A DNA stretch of 64,000 bases from Symploca sp. SIO1C2 (GCA_010672925.1 JAAHFP010000036.1:1-64000), one strand, 5' to 3'. Counted from the first letter of the stretch, positions 36,301-45,268 are shown. A program made the numbers and translations. The notes: generated by a model not told the origin, from the letters alone.

Positions 36301-37996
36301 GGGGAATGAAACCTTTATCGTAAATCTCGATAATCCTAACAATGCTACAGTCGCAAATCCTCAAGGTGTTGGTATTATCGCTAACGATGATTCTGTACCG
36401 GAGTTATCAATTAATGACGTAACGCTTACCGAAGGGGATAGCGGTACTCAAAATGCGACCTTTAGCGTTAACCTCTCCGCTGCTAGCGGTGAGTCGATAA
36501 CTGTTGAATATTCGACTGCTGATGATACCGCGATCGCAGGTTTAGACTATACTGCTCAATCTGGCACAATCATCTTCAATCCAGGAGAAACCTCTCAAAC
36601 CATCAGTGTACCGGTAATTGGAGAGGCGATTTTTGAGGAGAATGAAACCTTTATCGTAAATCTCGATAATCCTAACAATGCTACAGTAGCAAATGCTCAG
36701 GGTGTTGGCACTATCGATAACGATGACTCTATACCAGAGTTATCGATTAACAACGTAACGATTACTGAAGGGGATAGCGGCACTCTTGATGCTACCTTTA
36801 CCGTCAGTCTCTCCGCTGCAAGCAGTGAGTTGATAACAGTTGAATATGCTACTGCTAATGATACCGCGATCGCAGGTTTAGATTATACTGCTCAATCTGG
36901 CACAATCATCTTCAATCCAGGAGAAACCTCTCAAACCATCACTGTACCGGTAATTGGGGAGACGAATTTTGAGGAGAATGAAACCTTTATCGTAAATCTC
37001 AATAATCCTAACAATGCCGCGATCGCAAATGCTCAGGGTACTGGTACTATCGAGGATGATGATTTTAATTATGGGGAAGCACTACAAAAGTCTATCCTCT
37101 TCTACTATGGTCAACGCTCTGGTGAGTTACTTGATACTAACCCCTTCCCTTGGCGCGGCGATTCGGCTGTAAATGATGGCTCTGATGTGGGAATTGATCT
37201 TAGTGGTGGTTACTATGATGCAGGGGATCATGTGAAATTCGGCTTACCGGGGGCGGCTTCCATGACGATGCTGAGTTGGGGGGCAATTGAATACCGGGAT
37301 GCTTATCAGCAAAGTGGACAACTAGCAGAAATTCTTGATTCTATCAAGTGGGGTACTGATTATTTCCTCAAAGCTCACATAACTGATCATCAAGGAACTA
37401 AAGAATTTTACGGACAAGTTGGAGACGGTAACATAGACCACGCTTACTGGGGTGCTCCGGAAGATATGATGATGGAACGACCCGCTTATAAAATCGACCG
37501 TCAAAATCCTGGTTCTGATTTAGCAGGGGAAACAGCAGCATCTTTGGCAGCAGCTTCGATTGCCTTCCGCACTATAGATGAAGCCTACGCTGATACAGTT
37601 AATGACCCCGATGGTGACTACTCTGACTTTGCCGAAGGCCAAATTGACTATATTCTCGGTGATAATCCCCAAGAATTCAGCTATATGGTGGGTTTTGGTG
37701 ATAACTATCCCCTCAACTACCACCACCGCGCTGCTTCTGGGGTAACTGATATCGACGATCCTCGCGATAATCTATATACCCTCTACGGAGCACTGGTTGG
37801 TGGCCCTGCTGCTGCCGATGATGCTGATTATGTAGATGAGCGCACGGACTATATACGTAATGAAGTCGCTCTGGATTACAATGCTGGTTTAACGGGAGCC
37901 TTGGCTCGAATGTACCAAGAATTTGGTGGACAATCCCTTGATAGTATTGTGGGACTTAATCTTGATAATTTGAATGGGTTGACTGTTGCTGATTGA
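33320..37996 (+). CDS. CBM2 - Calx-beta repeats - GH9 (shortened) protein
   Basis: A 1,558-aa modular protein. A family 2 cellulose-binding module (about 25-125, with WESGFTASLSIFNHSSNDVSGW) is followed by degenerate Calx-beta-like segments, then seven near-identical 112-aa Calx-beta repeats (466-1249). A GH9 endoglucanase domain closes the protein. GH9 landmarks are SGGYYDAGDHVKFGLP (Asp1300, Asp1303), IDYILGDNPQEFSYMVGFG, HHR and RNEVALDYNAG (Glu1515). The GH9 part is about 290 aa against the usual 430-460, because the middle of the barrel is missing after AFRTIDEAYAD. No clear signal peptide is present. Start is uncertain: TTG here, ATG at 33389, or initiation from the leader frame. Confidence 0.85.
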   Translation: MTKGLILINLLAPNFKNFNQSQTMDHFAVNFYFTDDWESGFTASLSIFNHSSNDVSGWTLEFEASFEITHLWGAEIIGKEGNHYTITNLDYNSTLVDGGSVSISLKGTPGNSAEPTHYIVQGKPIAGSSLIPTLLVNELTVTEGDSAAQNAIFAVKLSASSTESITVESIAVDDTATVGFDDTAQFDIFTLPTGETSQTISVPLLLVQEGRRQNLPLTQPTPNPSEKGNRREERLYNSFSNLFSLAGNFLPTALELPLNNLNVTDNNNFEALLLELLLNNRTVTGNNDRVIEDDDFVPSLPELSINELTVTDSDTPELVLSELGINNLTVTEEDSTQDATLTTNLSASSNESVKAEGRGQKAEGKEQVCKVKVDDNCLSELDTILTSATGETSQTISLLIIGEANFPSNETITVNLDNLNNATITDSQEVASVDDDDSTPVLPELPIDETTVTEDDNGTIDNDDSLPELSINNVTVTEGDSGTLDAIFTVNLSAASSESITVEYSTANETAIAGSDYTAQSGTITFNPGETSQTISVPVIGETIFEGNETFIVNLDNPNNATVANPQGIGTIDNDDSLPELSINNVTVTEGDSGTLDATFTVSLSAASSESVTVEYSTADETAIAGLDYTAQSGIIIFNPGETSQTITIPVIGETIFESDETFIVNLDNPNNATVANAQGIGTIDNDDSLPELSIDNVTVTEGDSGTLDATFTVNLSAASSESITVEYTTADDTAIAGLDYTAQSGLLTFNPGETSQTISVPVIGETIFESDETFIVNLDNVNNATVANPQGIGTIDNDDSLPELSINSVTVSEGDSGTQNATFTVSLSAASSESITVEYSTADDTATAGSDYITKSGILTFNPGETSQTISVPVIGEAIFEENETFIVNLDNPNNAAIANAQGVGTIDNDDSIPELSIDNVTITEGDSGTLDATFTVNLSAASSESITVEYATADETAIAGLDYTAQSGTIIFNPGETSQTISVPVIGETIFEGNETFIVNLDNPNNATVANPQGVGIIANDDSVPELSINDVTLTEGDSGTQNATFSVNLSAASGESITVEYSTADDTAIAGLDYTAQSGTIIFNPGETSQTISVPVIGEAIFEENETFIVNLDNPNNATVANAQGVGTIDNDDSIPELSINNVTITEGDSGTLDATFTVSLSAASSELITVEYATANDTAIAGLDYTAQSGTIIFNPGETSQTITVPVIGETNFEENETFIVNLNNPNNAAIANAQGTGTIEDDDFNYGEALQKSILFYYGQRSGELLDTNPFPWRGDSAVNDGSDVGIDLSGGYYDAGDHVKFGLPGAASMTMLSWGAIEYRDAYQQSGQLAEILDSIKWGTDYFLKAHITDHQGTKEFYGQVGDGNIDHAYWGAPEDMMMERPAYKIDRQNPGSDLAGETAASLAAASIAFRTIDEAYADTVNDPDGDYSDFAEGQIDYILGDNPQEFSYMVGFGDNYPLNYHHRAASGVTDIDDPRDNLYTLYGALVGGPAAADDADYVDERTDYIRNEVALDYNAGLTGALARMYQEFGGQSLDSIVGLNLDNLNGLTVAD
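33943..34019. repeat. intergenic-type repeat inside the GH9 gene
   Basis: CAGGAGGCAGAA followed by ACCCCTAACCC-type sequence and CTCCGAGAAGGGG, a pattern of cyanobacterial gaps. It is translated as GRRQNLPLTQPTPNPSEKGN, replacing part of a degenerate Calx-beta segment. Confidence 0.7.
34379..34413. repeat. GGCAGAG/GGCAGAA array inside the GH9 gene
   Basis: Five heptamer units translated as KAEGRGQKAEGKEQ. The same units fill gaps at 43048-43086, 43781-43815 and 55387-55419. Confidence 0.85.
34715..37066 (+). repeat. seven tandem 336-bp Calx-beta repeats
   Basis: Units begin at 34715, 35051, 35387, 35723, 36059, 36395 and 36731, an exact 336-bp (112-aa) period with no length variation. Each starts PELSI.NVT and ends with IDNDDS-like acidic residues of the Ca2+-binding fold. 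Confidence 0.95.
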
Positions 37997-38000
37997 GGGT

Positions 38001-38068
38001 TTGCTGAATAAGTCGATTGTCGATTGATTGGACTGAAGTCCTACTACTGTTTATTACTTATTCAGCAA
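38001..38068. terminator. bidirectional hairpin between converging genes
   Basis: Perfect 13-bp inverted repeat, TTGCTGAATAAGT (38001-38013) and ACTTATTCAGCAA (38056-38068). The loop includes the dispersed word GGACTGAAGTCCTACTAC (also at 43130 and, inverted, 56580). It separates the convergent GH9 and EamA genes. Confidence 0.55.
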
Positions 38069-38074
38069 GCCTAC

Positions 38075-39013
38075 TTACACTTTAGATGCAGACTTACTCG
38101 ATTGAGCCAGGTAAATGCCGGAGAGAACCACCATAAACCCTAAGCCGGTGGTTGTACTGAAGCTCTCGGCAAAGATCATCCAAGCTAAGATAGCGCTAAT
38201 GATTGGTTCTAGGAGCAAAAATAAGGAGATAAAACTAGAAGATAATTGATCCATACAATCTGCTAGCAGACGTTGACCAAAACCTTCTGAGATAATGCCT
38301 AAACCAATGACAGCTAACCAAGGTAACCAGGTAGTGGGAAATAGTTGACCTTCAGTGAACAAAACAATGGGGATAAGTAAAGTACTACCGATCGCACAAC
38401 GCCAGAGTAAGATAGTCGTAGCACAAAAGCGATCGCGTAGCTGCTCCACTACCAAAAAGTACGCTCCTAAAAACACAGCAGATAGTAGGGCATAAATATC
38501 TCCAATTAGCTGTCCCTCTGCACCTTGGAAATCTTCGAGTCCTAAGACAATTGCTCCAGATAAGGCAATTACTACACCAATAATAAATCTCTTGTCAAAG
38601 CGTTTGCTCAAAAAGAGCCAACCTCCCAAGCAAGTAAAGACAGGAGTTAGATTATTGAGGAGCATAGACTTAGCCACACTGGTGTATTGCAGGGAAATTG
38701 CCCAGAGTACCAAGGTGGTGACAGAAATAATACCGACAACAACCAGCAATATCCACTGCCGGATCGTTATCGGTTTTTGCTCTTTAACTTTTTGAGGAGC
38801 AGCAAATTTGCCGCGAATTGCTCCACCAATACCAAAAAATACCGCAAAGATTAACATGCGGTTAAACACAGTGCCGTTAGCCCCTAACTCTGTTTCGCTC
38901 AAACGAATGAAAATGGGAGCAAAGGAGACGGCAAGTAAAGCCACCCAGAGGGTCAAAATTGCATTCAGATTAGGTTTTGCTATCTTCTGACGGGGAAGTT
39001 CCAGTTGAATCAT
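38075..39013 (-). CDS. EamA/DMT-family transporter
   Basis: The 312-aa protein has ten predicted membrane segments in two EamA repeats, for example NAILTLWVALLAVSFAPIFIRL at the N-terminus and WLPWLAVIGLGIISEGFGQRLL in the second half. The short segment SVAKSMLLNNLTPVFTCLGGWLF is typical of EamA repeat boundaries. It probably exports or imports a small metabolite across the plasma membrane; the substrate is unknown. It converges on the GH9 gene. Upstream, 39014-39251 has a GTTAGGTG/GTAGGTG array (39121-39165) and AATGACCA-type repeats but no gene. Confidence 0.85.
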   Translation of the reverse strand: MIQLELPRQKIAKPNLNAILTLWVALLAVSFAPIFIRLSETELGANGTVFNRMLIFAVFFGIGGAIRGKFAAPQKVKEQKPITIRQWILLVVVGIISVTTLVLWAISLQYTSVAKSMLLNNLTPVFTCLGGWLFLSKRFDKRFIIGVVIALSGAIVLGLEDFQGAEGQLIGDIYALLSAVFLGAYFLVVEQLRDRFCATTILLWRCAIGSTLLIPIVLFTEGQLFPTTWLPWLAVIGLGIISEGFGQRLLADCMDQLSSSFISLFLLLEPIISAILAWMIFAESFSTTTGLGFMVVLSGIYLAQSSKSASKV

Positions 39014-39251
39014 TGATAATTTTATAAGTCATCTTTTTCTAAATAGAAGGGAAAATAGTAACATATCTTTACAGGGTTCAGAAATAGACCGAAAGATAGG
39101 TACTAATGGTGAGGTATGAGGTAGTAGGTGTTAGGTGGTAGGTGGTAGGTGTTAGGTGGTAGGCGAGGTTTTACGTTTTAGGTTTTAGGGAATTTTCACG
39201 CTGAGAATGACCAATGACTAATGACCAATGACTAATGACAAAGCGGCGGGG

Positions 39252-40127
39252 CTAGATTTCCTCCAACTCCTTTAATGAATTGGCTTCCCCGTCGCTTTTT
39301 GTAAGATGACCAACTAACTCTGAGGCTTGAGGTAATAAACTAGGTTCTAGATCAACTCGATAACCCTGAGCCTTGGTGATTGCCATCACAACTTCAGCTA
39401 AATCCGCATTACCTTTTCTCGCTCCTAAGCCATTAACTGAACATTCAATTTGTCTAGCACCACCAGCTAAAGCAGCCAGGGAATTAGCCACTGCCAAACC
39501 TTGGTCATTATGGCAATGTACGGCAATCGTTGCTCGTTCAATGTTGGGTACTCGATGAGCTATCATCTCGATTAACCCAGAAAATTCTTGAGGTGCTAAG
39601 GAACCAAAAGTATCGGGAATACTGATAGTAGTAGCACCACTATGGATAGCAACTTCAACGGCTTTACACAGAAAGTCTGGTTTACTTCTAGGAGCAGCAA
39701 AAGCTGACCATTCGATATCAGCACAGTGGTTTCTCGCTAAACTGATACTATCGCGGATAACTTCTAATAATTGCTGCTCCTCTATCTCGGAATTCTCTGG
39801 AAGATTGACAGGAGTGTAGAGATTAATTCTGGATCTAGCAGCAGGTTTAAGGGCTTGAGCCAGGTACAATATTTCTTCTGATTTGGAGCCTGCTAGTCCG
39901 CATATAATAGATTGTTGGATTATCCCAGAAATTGCCCTAATTTCCTCAAAGTCTTTGGGAAAAACTCCAGGATAACCAACTTCCATAACATCAACTTGCA
40001 TCGCTTCCAGCACCTTGGCCAGCTGAAGTTTATCTTGCAGAGTCATTTTTACCCCTGGTGTAAGTTCTCCATCACGCATGGTGGTATCAAAAATGATTAT
40101 TTTGGCTGGGGAGGGTTTTTGAGGCAT
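39252..40127 (-). CDS. stand-alone LeuA/homocitrate-synthase-like TIM barrel
   Basis: A 291-aa member of the DRE-TIM metallolyase family. [19 protein letters not shown] supplies the RDGE motif (Arg and Asp for metal and acetyl-CoA chemistry), [11 protein letters not shown] follows, and the metal-binding HCHND is present in [17 protein letters not shown], with [12 protein letters not shown] after it. The length covers only the catalytic barrel plus a short tail; 2-isopropylmalate synthase has about 520 aa with a leucine-binding regulatory domain, and NifV about 380. It may be an unregulated acyltransferase in a specialised pathway. The exact reaction cannot be set from sequence. Confidence 0.75.
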   Translation of the reverse strand: MPQKPSPAKIIIFDTTMRDGELTPGVKMTLQDKLQLAKVLEAMQVDVMEVGYPGVFPKDFEEIRAISGIIQQSIICGLAGSKSEEILYLAQALKPAARSRINLYTPVNLPENSEIEEQQLLEVIRDSISLARNHCADIEWSAFAAPRSKPDFLCKAVEVAIHSGATTISIPDTFGSLAPQEFSGLIEMIAHRVPNIERATIAVHCHNDQGLAVANSLAALAGGARQIECSVNGLGARKGNADLAEVVMAITKAQGYRVDLEPSLLPQASELVGHLTKSDGEANSLKELEEI

Positions 40128-40130
40128 GAA

Positions 40131-40271
40131 GAATTAAGAATTTAGAATTTAGAATTTAGAATTTAGAATTGGGAGGGTTACAAGTTTAGGTTAGGATATT
40201 CTTAAAGCCTCGAAAGCCAGTTATGACTTACTGTTGCTTGTTGCCTGTCGCCTAGCGCTTAGCCGCTATAA
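40131..40271. repeat. heptamer array and MITE half-element
   Basis: A GAATTTA array at 40131-40170 is followed by a segment matching the right half of the 3401-3506 element (GTTATGACTTACTGTTGC). It fills the divergent gap between the LeuA-like gene and the lipoprotein gene. Confidence 0.75.
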
Positions 40272-40296
40272 TAAAAGGTTTTTTTGAAGTAAGATT

Positions 40297-41277
40297 ATGA
40301 AGACCCACTTACCAAGATTACTGCTTTTCTCCTGTGTCCTCTGTAGTTTAACTGGTTGTGCTACCCCTACTAGGGATTCAACGGCTGAACCCGTAGCTAG
40401 TACAGTTGCCTACAACAACAATAATGAAGTCAAACTTGTCGGTCCGGTTAGCGATGGTTTTAATGATTACTGGTACAAGGGAAAGGCTGAGTTGACTAGC
40501 TACACCCTTGAACAAGCGCGTTATGGAGAAATCCATCAAGGTAATGCTGTGTTGATTTTTGTCACTGAAGACTTCTCCCGTAGTAAGCAGGTTAAGCTGG
40601 ATAATCCTACCCAAGCAGGAGATGACAGCGTCAATGTGCTGAAGCTGAACTTCACCAAGAACTTTAACACGGGTATCTACCCCTATTCGATGATGACTTC
40701 AGTATTCACTCCTGTGCAGCGGCAGAAAAACCCACAAACTCTGAAAATTACTACCTCATCCCAAGAGTGGTGTGGTCATACTTTTACACAACTGAATCTT
40801 AACGAGCAAAGCTACCGCATTCAACAGAATTCCTATTTTGAGAGAGATGGGGATCAGACTCTTTCCCTAGATGGGGCGATACCGGAAGATGAATTATGGA
40901 CAACCCTCCGCCTCAATCCCGAAGACCTCCCTACCGGTAAACTGCAACTGATTCCCGGTACAATGTTCCAGCGGTTGCGCCATCTTTCTTGGACTACTCA
41001 ATCAGCCACAGCCCAACTCCAACCGGTGGCGGGAAATTCTCAACTGATGTCCTACACTCTAACTTATCCAGAGCTAGAGCGAACATTAACTATTGAGTTT
41101 AACAAGGCATTTCCCCACGAAATTGAGTCTTGGGAAGAAACTTACCAATCTGGTTGGGGGCAGGGGGCTCAACCTCTGACTACTAAAGCTAAGCGCAATA
41201 AGAAGATGTTGGTTGATTATTGGACAAAAAACAGTGTGGCAGATGAGGCACTGTACAAGGAGTTGTTAGATTTTTAG
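40297..41277 (+). CDS. lipoprotein of unknown function
   Basis: The 326-aa protein begins MKTHLPRLLLFSCVLCSLTGCATPT, a type II signal peptide with lipobox SLTGC, so it should be a lipid-anchored envelope protein. The mature part is mostly beta-rich, with WYKGKAELTSYTLEQARYG, a TEDFSRSKQVKL segment and SMMTSVFTPV. It ends in a basic and acidic helical tail. The same pattern occurs in lipoproteins of unknown function in other bacteria; I assign no activity. No partner genes: it is divergent from the LeuA-like gene and convergent with the GT39-like gene. Confidence 0.7.
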   Translation: MKTHLPRLLLFSCVLCSLTGCATPTRDSTAEPVASTVAYNNNNEVKLVGPVSDGFNDYWYKGKAELTSYTLEQARYGEIHQGNAVLIFVTEDFSRSKQVKLDNPTQAGDDSVNVLKLNFTKNFNTGIYPYSMMTSVFTPVQRQKNPQTLKITTSSQEWCGHTFTQLNLNEQSYRIQQNSYFERDGDQTLSLDGAIPEDELWTTLRLNPEDLPTGKLQLIPGTMFQRLRHLSWTTQSATAQLQPVAGNSQLMSYTLTYPELERTLTIEFNKAFPHEIESWEETYQSGWGQGAQPLTTKAKRNKKMLVDYWTKNSVADEALYKELLDF

Positions 41278-41347
41278 ATTTTAAGATTTTAGATTTTAGA
41301 TTTTAGATTTTAGATTTTAAGATTTTAGATTTTAGATTTTAGATTTA
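41271..41347. repeat. TTTTAGA array between convergent genes
   Basis: About ten imperfect 7-nt units covering the lipoprotein stop region and most of the 112-bp gap to the GT39-like gene. Confidence 0.85.
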
Positions 41348-41389
41348 CTCAGTTCTAAAACCTACTACCTACCATCTAACACCTAACTA

Positions 41390-42979
41390 TTATATTTTTT
41401 CATACTCTGATAAAATATATACCCCCTTGTCTTGATAAGATATTGGTTGCCCAAATTCAGATTCCAAAGCATCTAAGAAAAGATTGGGTTTATCCCTCTC
41501 TTTTATAAAAAATAGGTCATGACTAATTACCAAAAATATTTTCAGATTGAAGCCTTCTTTAAGCTCACTTTTGAGAACCGATAATAAATTTGTGAACCTT
41601 TCATGTTTATCACCTAAGTCAACTCTAACAATTACAAATACAGTGGTTTTATTCGCAGTCCCTTGAGCTGAAAACTGTTCAAGGTTAGACTGAATTCTAT
41701 CTATATAGGATGAGTTATCTACAACTATGCCGTCTTCAGTAGGTATTTTTTGAAAGTAATATTTAACTGTCTCACTACTATATCTAGGGTGAAAGAAAAC
41801 GAAATTATTGGGCTGCCATTCCGACTCAACTAGCTGGGCAACCTGTTTATAGTATTCTACAGGTCTAGAGGCTTGAACAGTTACCCAGTTGGCTGTGACT
41901 AAGATGCTGAATACGCTAAATAATATAATAGATGCTACTTGTATTTTCTTAACCTGGATTGTCGCTATTTGTAAAAAGAGAAAAGCGACGAAGGGAATCA
42001 AACTAGGTAAAAGAGTTCTATACCAAAATATAGGAGTTTTAATGATAGAGTAAATTGTAATCTCTAGACAGAACAAGATGGCAACTAAAAGAAAAGGAAA
42101 ATTCCGTTGCCATTTGCCAAAAATAATTGCTATAGTTAGTATAGCTAGGAATAAAAATGACAATATATGGTTAAGATAATTATAGAAAAACAGAGAAGAT
42201 AAACCAAGTAAATATTGCAGTGTAGCTGACAAGAGGTACGGAGAAAAATCAGGTATCCAGAAAATTACGGATCTTTTTGAGAAGTCGATTAAATAGAAAA
42301 AATAAAAATATATAAATACTAAAAAAGGCAGGATAAAAGTTACACTAATTTTCATCCAGTGAATTTTTTTCTGCTCTAAAGCTGTCATCATAACTACCAA
42401 TATCAATATGGGAGCTAAGAGCATAATCGCGATTAACTTGGTAGAGATAGCTACGGTTAAGCTAAGTGTTAGGCCAATATATCCTGAAAACCTTTCTGGT
42501 TGGGCGATTACGCGAGATGCAAACAAAAAGGCCAGTGCTGTAGCAAATACAAGTAATGAGTAACCTCTAATTTCTTGGGAAAATCGCAGCATTATAGGGG
42601 CAGTAGCAAAATAGACCCCAGCCAGAATACTGGCTAAATAGGAGTATTGTTTGAGCCAATTCATTACTACTGCTACTGTTCCCACGCCAAACAATACCGA
42701 CAATAAGCGCAAAGATTCTTCACTATTGGCGATTTTTGACCAAAAGTAAAGTAATACGTAATATAAAGGAGAATGAACGTCTTTCCTCAAATCTTGAAGC
42801 ATTTCCCACAGATTTGCTTGGGAAATTATCCGAATTGTAAAACTCTCATCAATCCAGATTCCTTTATCCAAACCTATTAAACGAATACTAAATGCTAATA
42901 CTAAGACTCCTGCTAGGGCATAAGGGTAAATCTTGTCACTGTTCAACCAATGGAAACGACTATTAATGAGTTGAGACAT
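41390..42979 (-). CDS. GT39/ArnT-like membrane glycosyltransferase
   Basis: A 529-aa GT-C enzyme with about ten membrane segments. The first large loop has IRLIGLDKGIWIDESFTIRI (the Asp-Glu catalytic pair of PMT/ArnT-like enzymes) and DVHSPLYYVLLYFWSKI, the HxPLYY motif of the family. It should take a polyprenyl-phosphate-linked sugar on the outer side of the plasma membrane and pass it to a lipid, glycan or protein. It is AT-rich compared with neighbours. No polyprenyl-phosphate-sugar synthase is adjacent. The 164-bp upstream gap holds GGCAGAG units (43048-43086) and the GGACTGAAGTCC word. Confidence 0.85.
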   Translation of the reverse strand: MSQLINSRFHWLNSDKIYPYALAGVLVLAFSIRLIGLDKGIWIDESFTIRIISQANLWEMLQDLRKDVHSPLYYVLLYFWSKIANSEESLRLLSVLFGVGTVAVVMNWLKQYSYLASILAGVYFATAPIMLRFSQEIRGYSLLVFATALAFLFASRVIAQPERFSGYIGLTLSLTVAISTKLIAIMLLAPILILVVMMTALEQKKIHWMKISVTFILPFLVFIYFYFFYLIDFSKRSVIFWIPDFSPYLLSATLQYLLGLSSLFFYNYLNHILSFLFLAILTIAIIFGKWQRNFPFLLVAILFCLEITIYSIIKTPIFWYRTLLPSLIPFVAFLFLQIATIQVKKIQVASIILFSVFSILVTANWVTVQASRPVEYYKQVAQLVESEWQPNNFVFFHPRYSSETVKYYFQKIPTEDGIVVDNSSYIDRIQSNLEQFSAQGTANKTTVFVIVRVDLGDKHERFTNLLSVLKSELKEGFNLKIFLVISHDLFFIKERDKPNLFLDALESEFGQPISYQDKGVYILSEYEKI

Positions 42980-43143
42980 AGATGCACCATTTATTAGATA
43001 CAGGACTTATATCAATTTCTGTTGAATACTTACACTTTGGCGGCAATAAGGCAGAGGGCAGAAGGCAGGAGGCAGAAGGCAGGAGGAATTAAGGGAAACG
43101 GATTTGTTACTTGTTTATGGCTTCTTTTTGGACTGAAGTCCTA

Positions 43144-43743
43144 CTACGAGCCCATATATAATTTAATAAAATCAATCACAGTTCCCAGTCCTTCCTGAGT
43201 CTTTAAGTTAGTAAATACGAAGGGCTTATCTCCTCTCATCTTTTTCGCATCTCTTTCCATAACCCCTAAATCAGCACCGACGAAGGGAGCAAGGTCAATT
43301 TTGTTAATTACCAACAAATCCGACTTGGTGATACCTGGTCCTCCTTTCCGAGGAATCTTATCACCAGCGGCAACATCGATGACATAAATCGTCAAATCCA
43401 CCAATTCTGGACTGAAGGTGGCAGCTAGGTTATCCCCACCACTTTCCAGGAATACCAAATCTAAGTCAGTAAACTGCTGTTCAAGTTGCGCGATCGCTGC
43501 TAGATTAATTGAAGCATCTTCTCGGATGGCGGTATGGGGACAACCACCGGTTTCTACTCCCAAAATGCGATCGTTCTCTAGGGCCTGACTCCTTACCAAA
43601 AACTGAGCATCTTCCTGGGTATAGATATCATTAGTAACTACGGCAATGGGATAGGAAACACGCATTGCCTTACACAAAGCATCTAACAAGGCGGTTTTCC
43701 CCGAACCTACAGGACCAGCAATACCTACACGAAAAGCACTCAT
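43144..43743 (-). CDS. ureG: urease accessory GTPase UreG
   Basis: The 199-aa SIMIBI GTPase delivers nickel to urease with UreD/F. It shows the P-loop [27 protein letters not shown], the Ni-binding CPH in [28 protein letters not shown] and the guanine motif INKIDLAP. An open frame extends 47 codons further upstream, but that stretch translates GGCAGAA and CCCAATT arrays ([12 protein letters not shown]), so the ATG before [12 protein letters not shown] is the start. No other ure gene lies in the window, so its urease partners must be elsewhere. Confidence 0.95.
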   Translation of the reverse strand: MSAFRVGIAGPVGSGKTALLDALCKAMRVSYPIAVVTNDIYTQEDAQFLVRSQALENDRILGVETGGCPHTAIREDASINLAAIAQLEQQFTDLDLVFLESGGDNLAATFSPELVDLTIYVIDVAAGDKIPRKGGPGITKSDLLVINKIDLAPFVGADLGVMERDAKKMRGDKPFVFTNLKTQEGLGTVIDFIKLYMGS

Positions 43744-43849
43744 ATCAAATCCGGTAGAATAGTTACACTTGGGTGACAAGAAGGCAGAGGGCAGAAGGCA
43801 TAGGGCAGAAGGGAAGAAGATTTGACCAAAGTTTCTGATCTTATAACTA

Positions 43850-43927
43850 TTCCCAATTCCCAATTCCCAATTCCCAATTCCCAATTCCCAATTCTAAATT
43901 CTAAATTCTAAATTCCCAATTCTAAAT
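43850..43927. repeat. CCCAATT / CTAAATT heptamer array
   Basis: About six CCCAATT units followed by about four CTAAATT units, between the GPH transporter stop and ureG. It abuts GGCAGAG-type repeats at 43781-43815. Confidence 0.9.
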
Positions 43928-45268
43928 TCAAGACTTTCTGCCCTCACTAAGTTTAAGTAAAATTTCTCCATGCACCTGACGGGTAATGGGGTAAAGAGAC
44001 ACCATAACCAAGCCTCCAATCAAAACTATACTGGGAATCGGACCAATAAGCCACCGAATTGCTAACAAAGCTGTCTCTGGTTGCACAGATGCTGGTGATG
44101 AAGTAGTAGCAGGAATAAAACCTGACCAGTCGAGGATTTGACCAACAATAAGCAACACAATCGCCACAGCTATTTTCTGGAGCAAAACAACTACTCCAAA
44201 GAAAATTCCCTCCCTTCGTTGTCCTGTATTAAGTTCGTCGAGATCAATCACATCTGGTAACATCGACCAGGGGACTAGATAAGCCGTCGATAGACCTGCT
44301 CCTGCTACCGCTGCTAAGGTGTACATCAAACCTACTTGTCCTGGTTGCAGGAAAAACAGTCCAGCTTGGGCGACTAGAGTCATCGGAATCCCTAGAAAGT
44401 ATATGGTTTTCTTCCCTAGATGTTGAGCAACTGCACTCCAAAAAAACATCATCAATAGTGCTGTTCCTTGAACTGTCAGAGCCATTTGGGTAAAATGGTT
44501 TTCCTCAAGGTTCATCCAATTGACGACAAAATAGGGTAAAATGGCAGCACTGAGCTGTAACCCTAGCCAGGAACAGAGATAGATTCCCACCACGTAGAGA
44601 AAGGGTCGGTTACTCAAAACCACCTGAATTTGTTGCCAGACAGGAACAGATAGAGGATTCTCTGCTCTAACTCGTTGTGCCTGAATAAGTTGGTAGCGTT
44701 GGTAAGTTCCCCAGGTACACAGGTAAGCTGCCAAGCAAGCTAATGTGCCACAGATTGCTCCGAGAAGCATATATTGTGTCTTTTCCCCTACCACCAAGAC
44801 AAAGAGCAGTTGGGCTATCAGCAATGATACAATGCTGCCGCTGATACTGAAGGCTGCCTTAAAACTAACTAAGCTGGTACGGGAGTCGTAGTCGATAGTC
44901 AATTCCGCCGCCAGAGTAGAGTAGGGAACCACCACTGCGGTGAAGGCAGTGTAAAACAGCAGTGCCATCAGGCTGTAGTAAAGGAAAAGCCATCCTTGCT
45001 GGGAAGTTGGCGGCACTACCCACTGCAAGCAGAAAAAAACTCCTAGGGGAATAGCACCGATTAGCATCCAGGGATAACGTCTACCCAAAGGAGAACGAGT
45101 GCGATCGCTCAGCCAACCTACAATGGGATCATTAAGAGCATCCCAAATTTTTCCTACTAGCAATACTCCACCGGCTAGACTTGGTAATAGTCCTGCAACA
45201 TTTGTCAGAAAAAACAATAAGAAGAAAACTAGAATACTACCAGTAATCTCGCTGGATAACTCTCCCAC
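43928..45268 (-). CDS. GPH-family sugar:cation symporter (MFS), N-terminus uncertain
   Basis: The 446-aa product has about twelve membrane segments and the glycoside-pentoside-hexuronide signatures GKIWDALNDPIVGWLSDRTRSPLGRRYPWM and VVPYSTLAAELTIDYDSRT. It should co-transport a sugar or sugar-like solute with a cation. The usual family N-terminus (K-L-x-Y-G-x-G-x-L) lies partly outside this frame: the codons upstream of the GTG start spell KLA, then TAG, then VVGEL. A Tyr-to-stop change would explain this. If GTG is used, about 10 residues are lost and the protein could still insert. Confidence 0.85.
   Translation of the reverse strand: MGELSSEITGSILVFFLLFFLTNVAGLLPSLAGGVLLVGKIWDALNDPIVGWLSDRTRSPLGRRYPWMLIGAIPLGVFFCLQWVVPPTSQQGWLFLYYSLMALLFYTAFTAVVVPYSTLAAELTIDYDSRTSLVSFKAAFSISGSIVSLLIAQLLFVLVVGEKTQYMLLGAICGTLACLAAYLCTWGTYQRYQLIQAQRVRAENPLSVPVWQQIQVVLSNRPFLYVVGIYLCSWLGLQLSAAILPYFVVNWMNLEENHFTQMALTVQGTALLMMFFWSAVAQHLGKKTIYFLGIPMTLVAQAGLFFLQPGQVGLMYTLAAVAGAGLSTAYLVPWSMLPDVIDLDELNTGQRREGIFFGVVVLLQKIAVAIVLLIVGQILDWSGFIPATTSSPASVQPETALLAIRWLIGPIPSIVLIGGLVMVSLYPITRQVHGEILLKLSEGRKS

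Noticed and set aside
34715-37066. CRISPR-like array
   Set aside because: Units are 336 bp, contiguous, coding and translate to Calx-beta domains; no spacers.
43744-43884. 47-codon N-terminal extension of UreG
   Set aside because: It translates GGCAGAA and CCCAATT arrays; UreG proteins begin near SAFRVGI, where an ATG exists.
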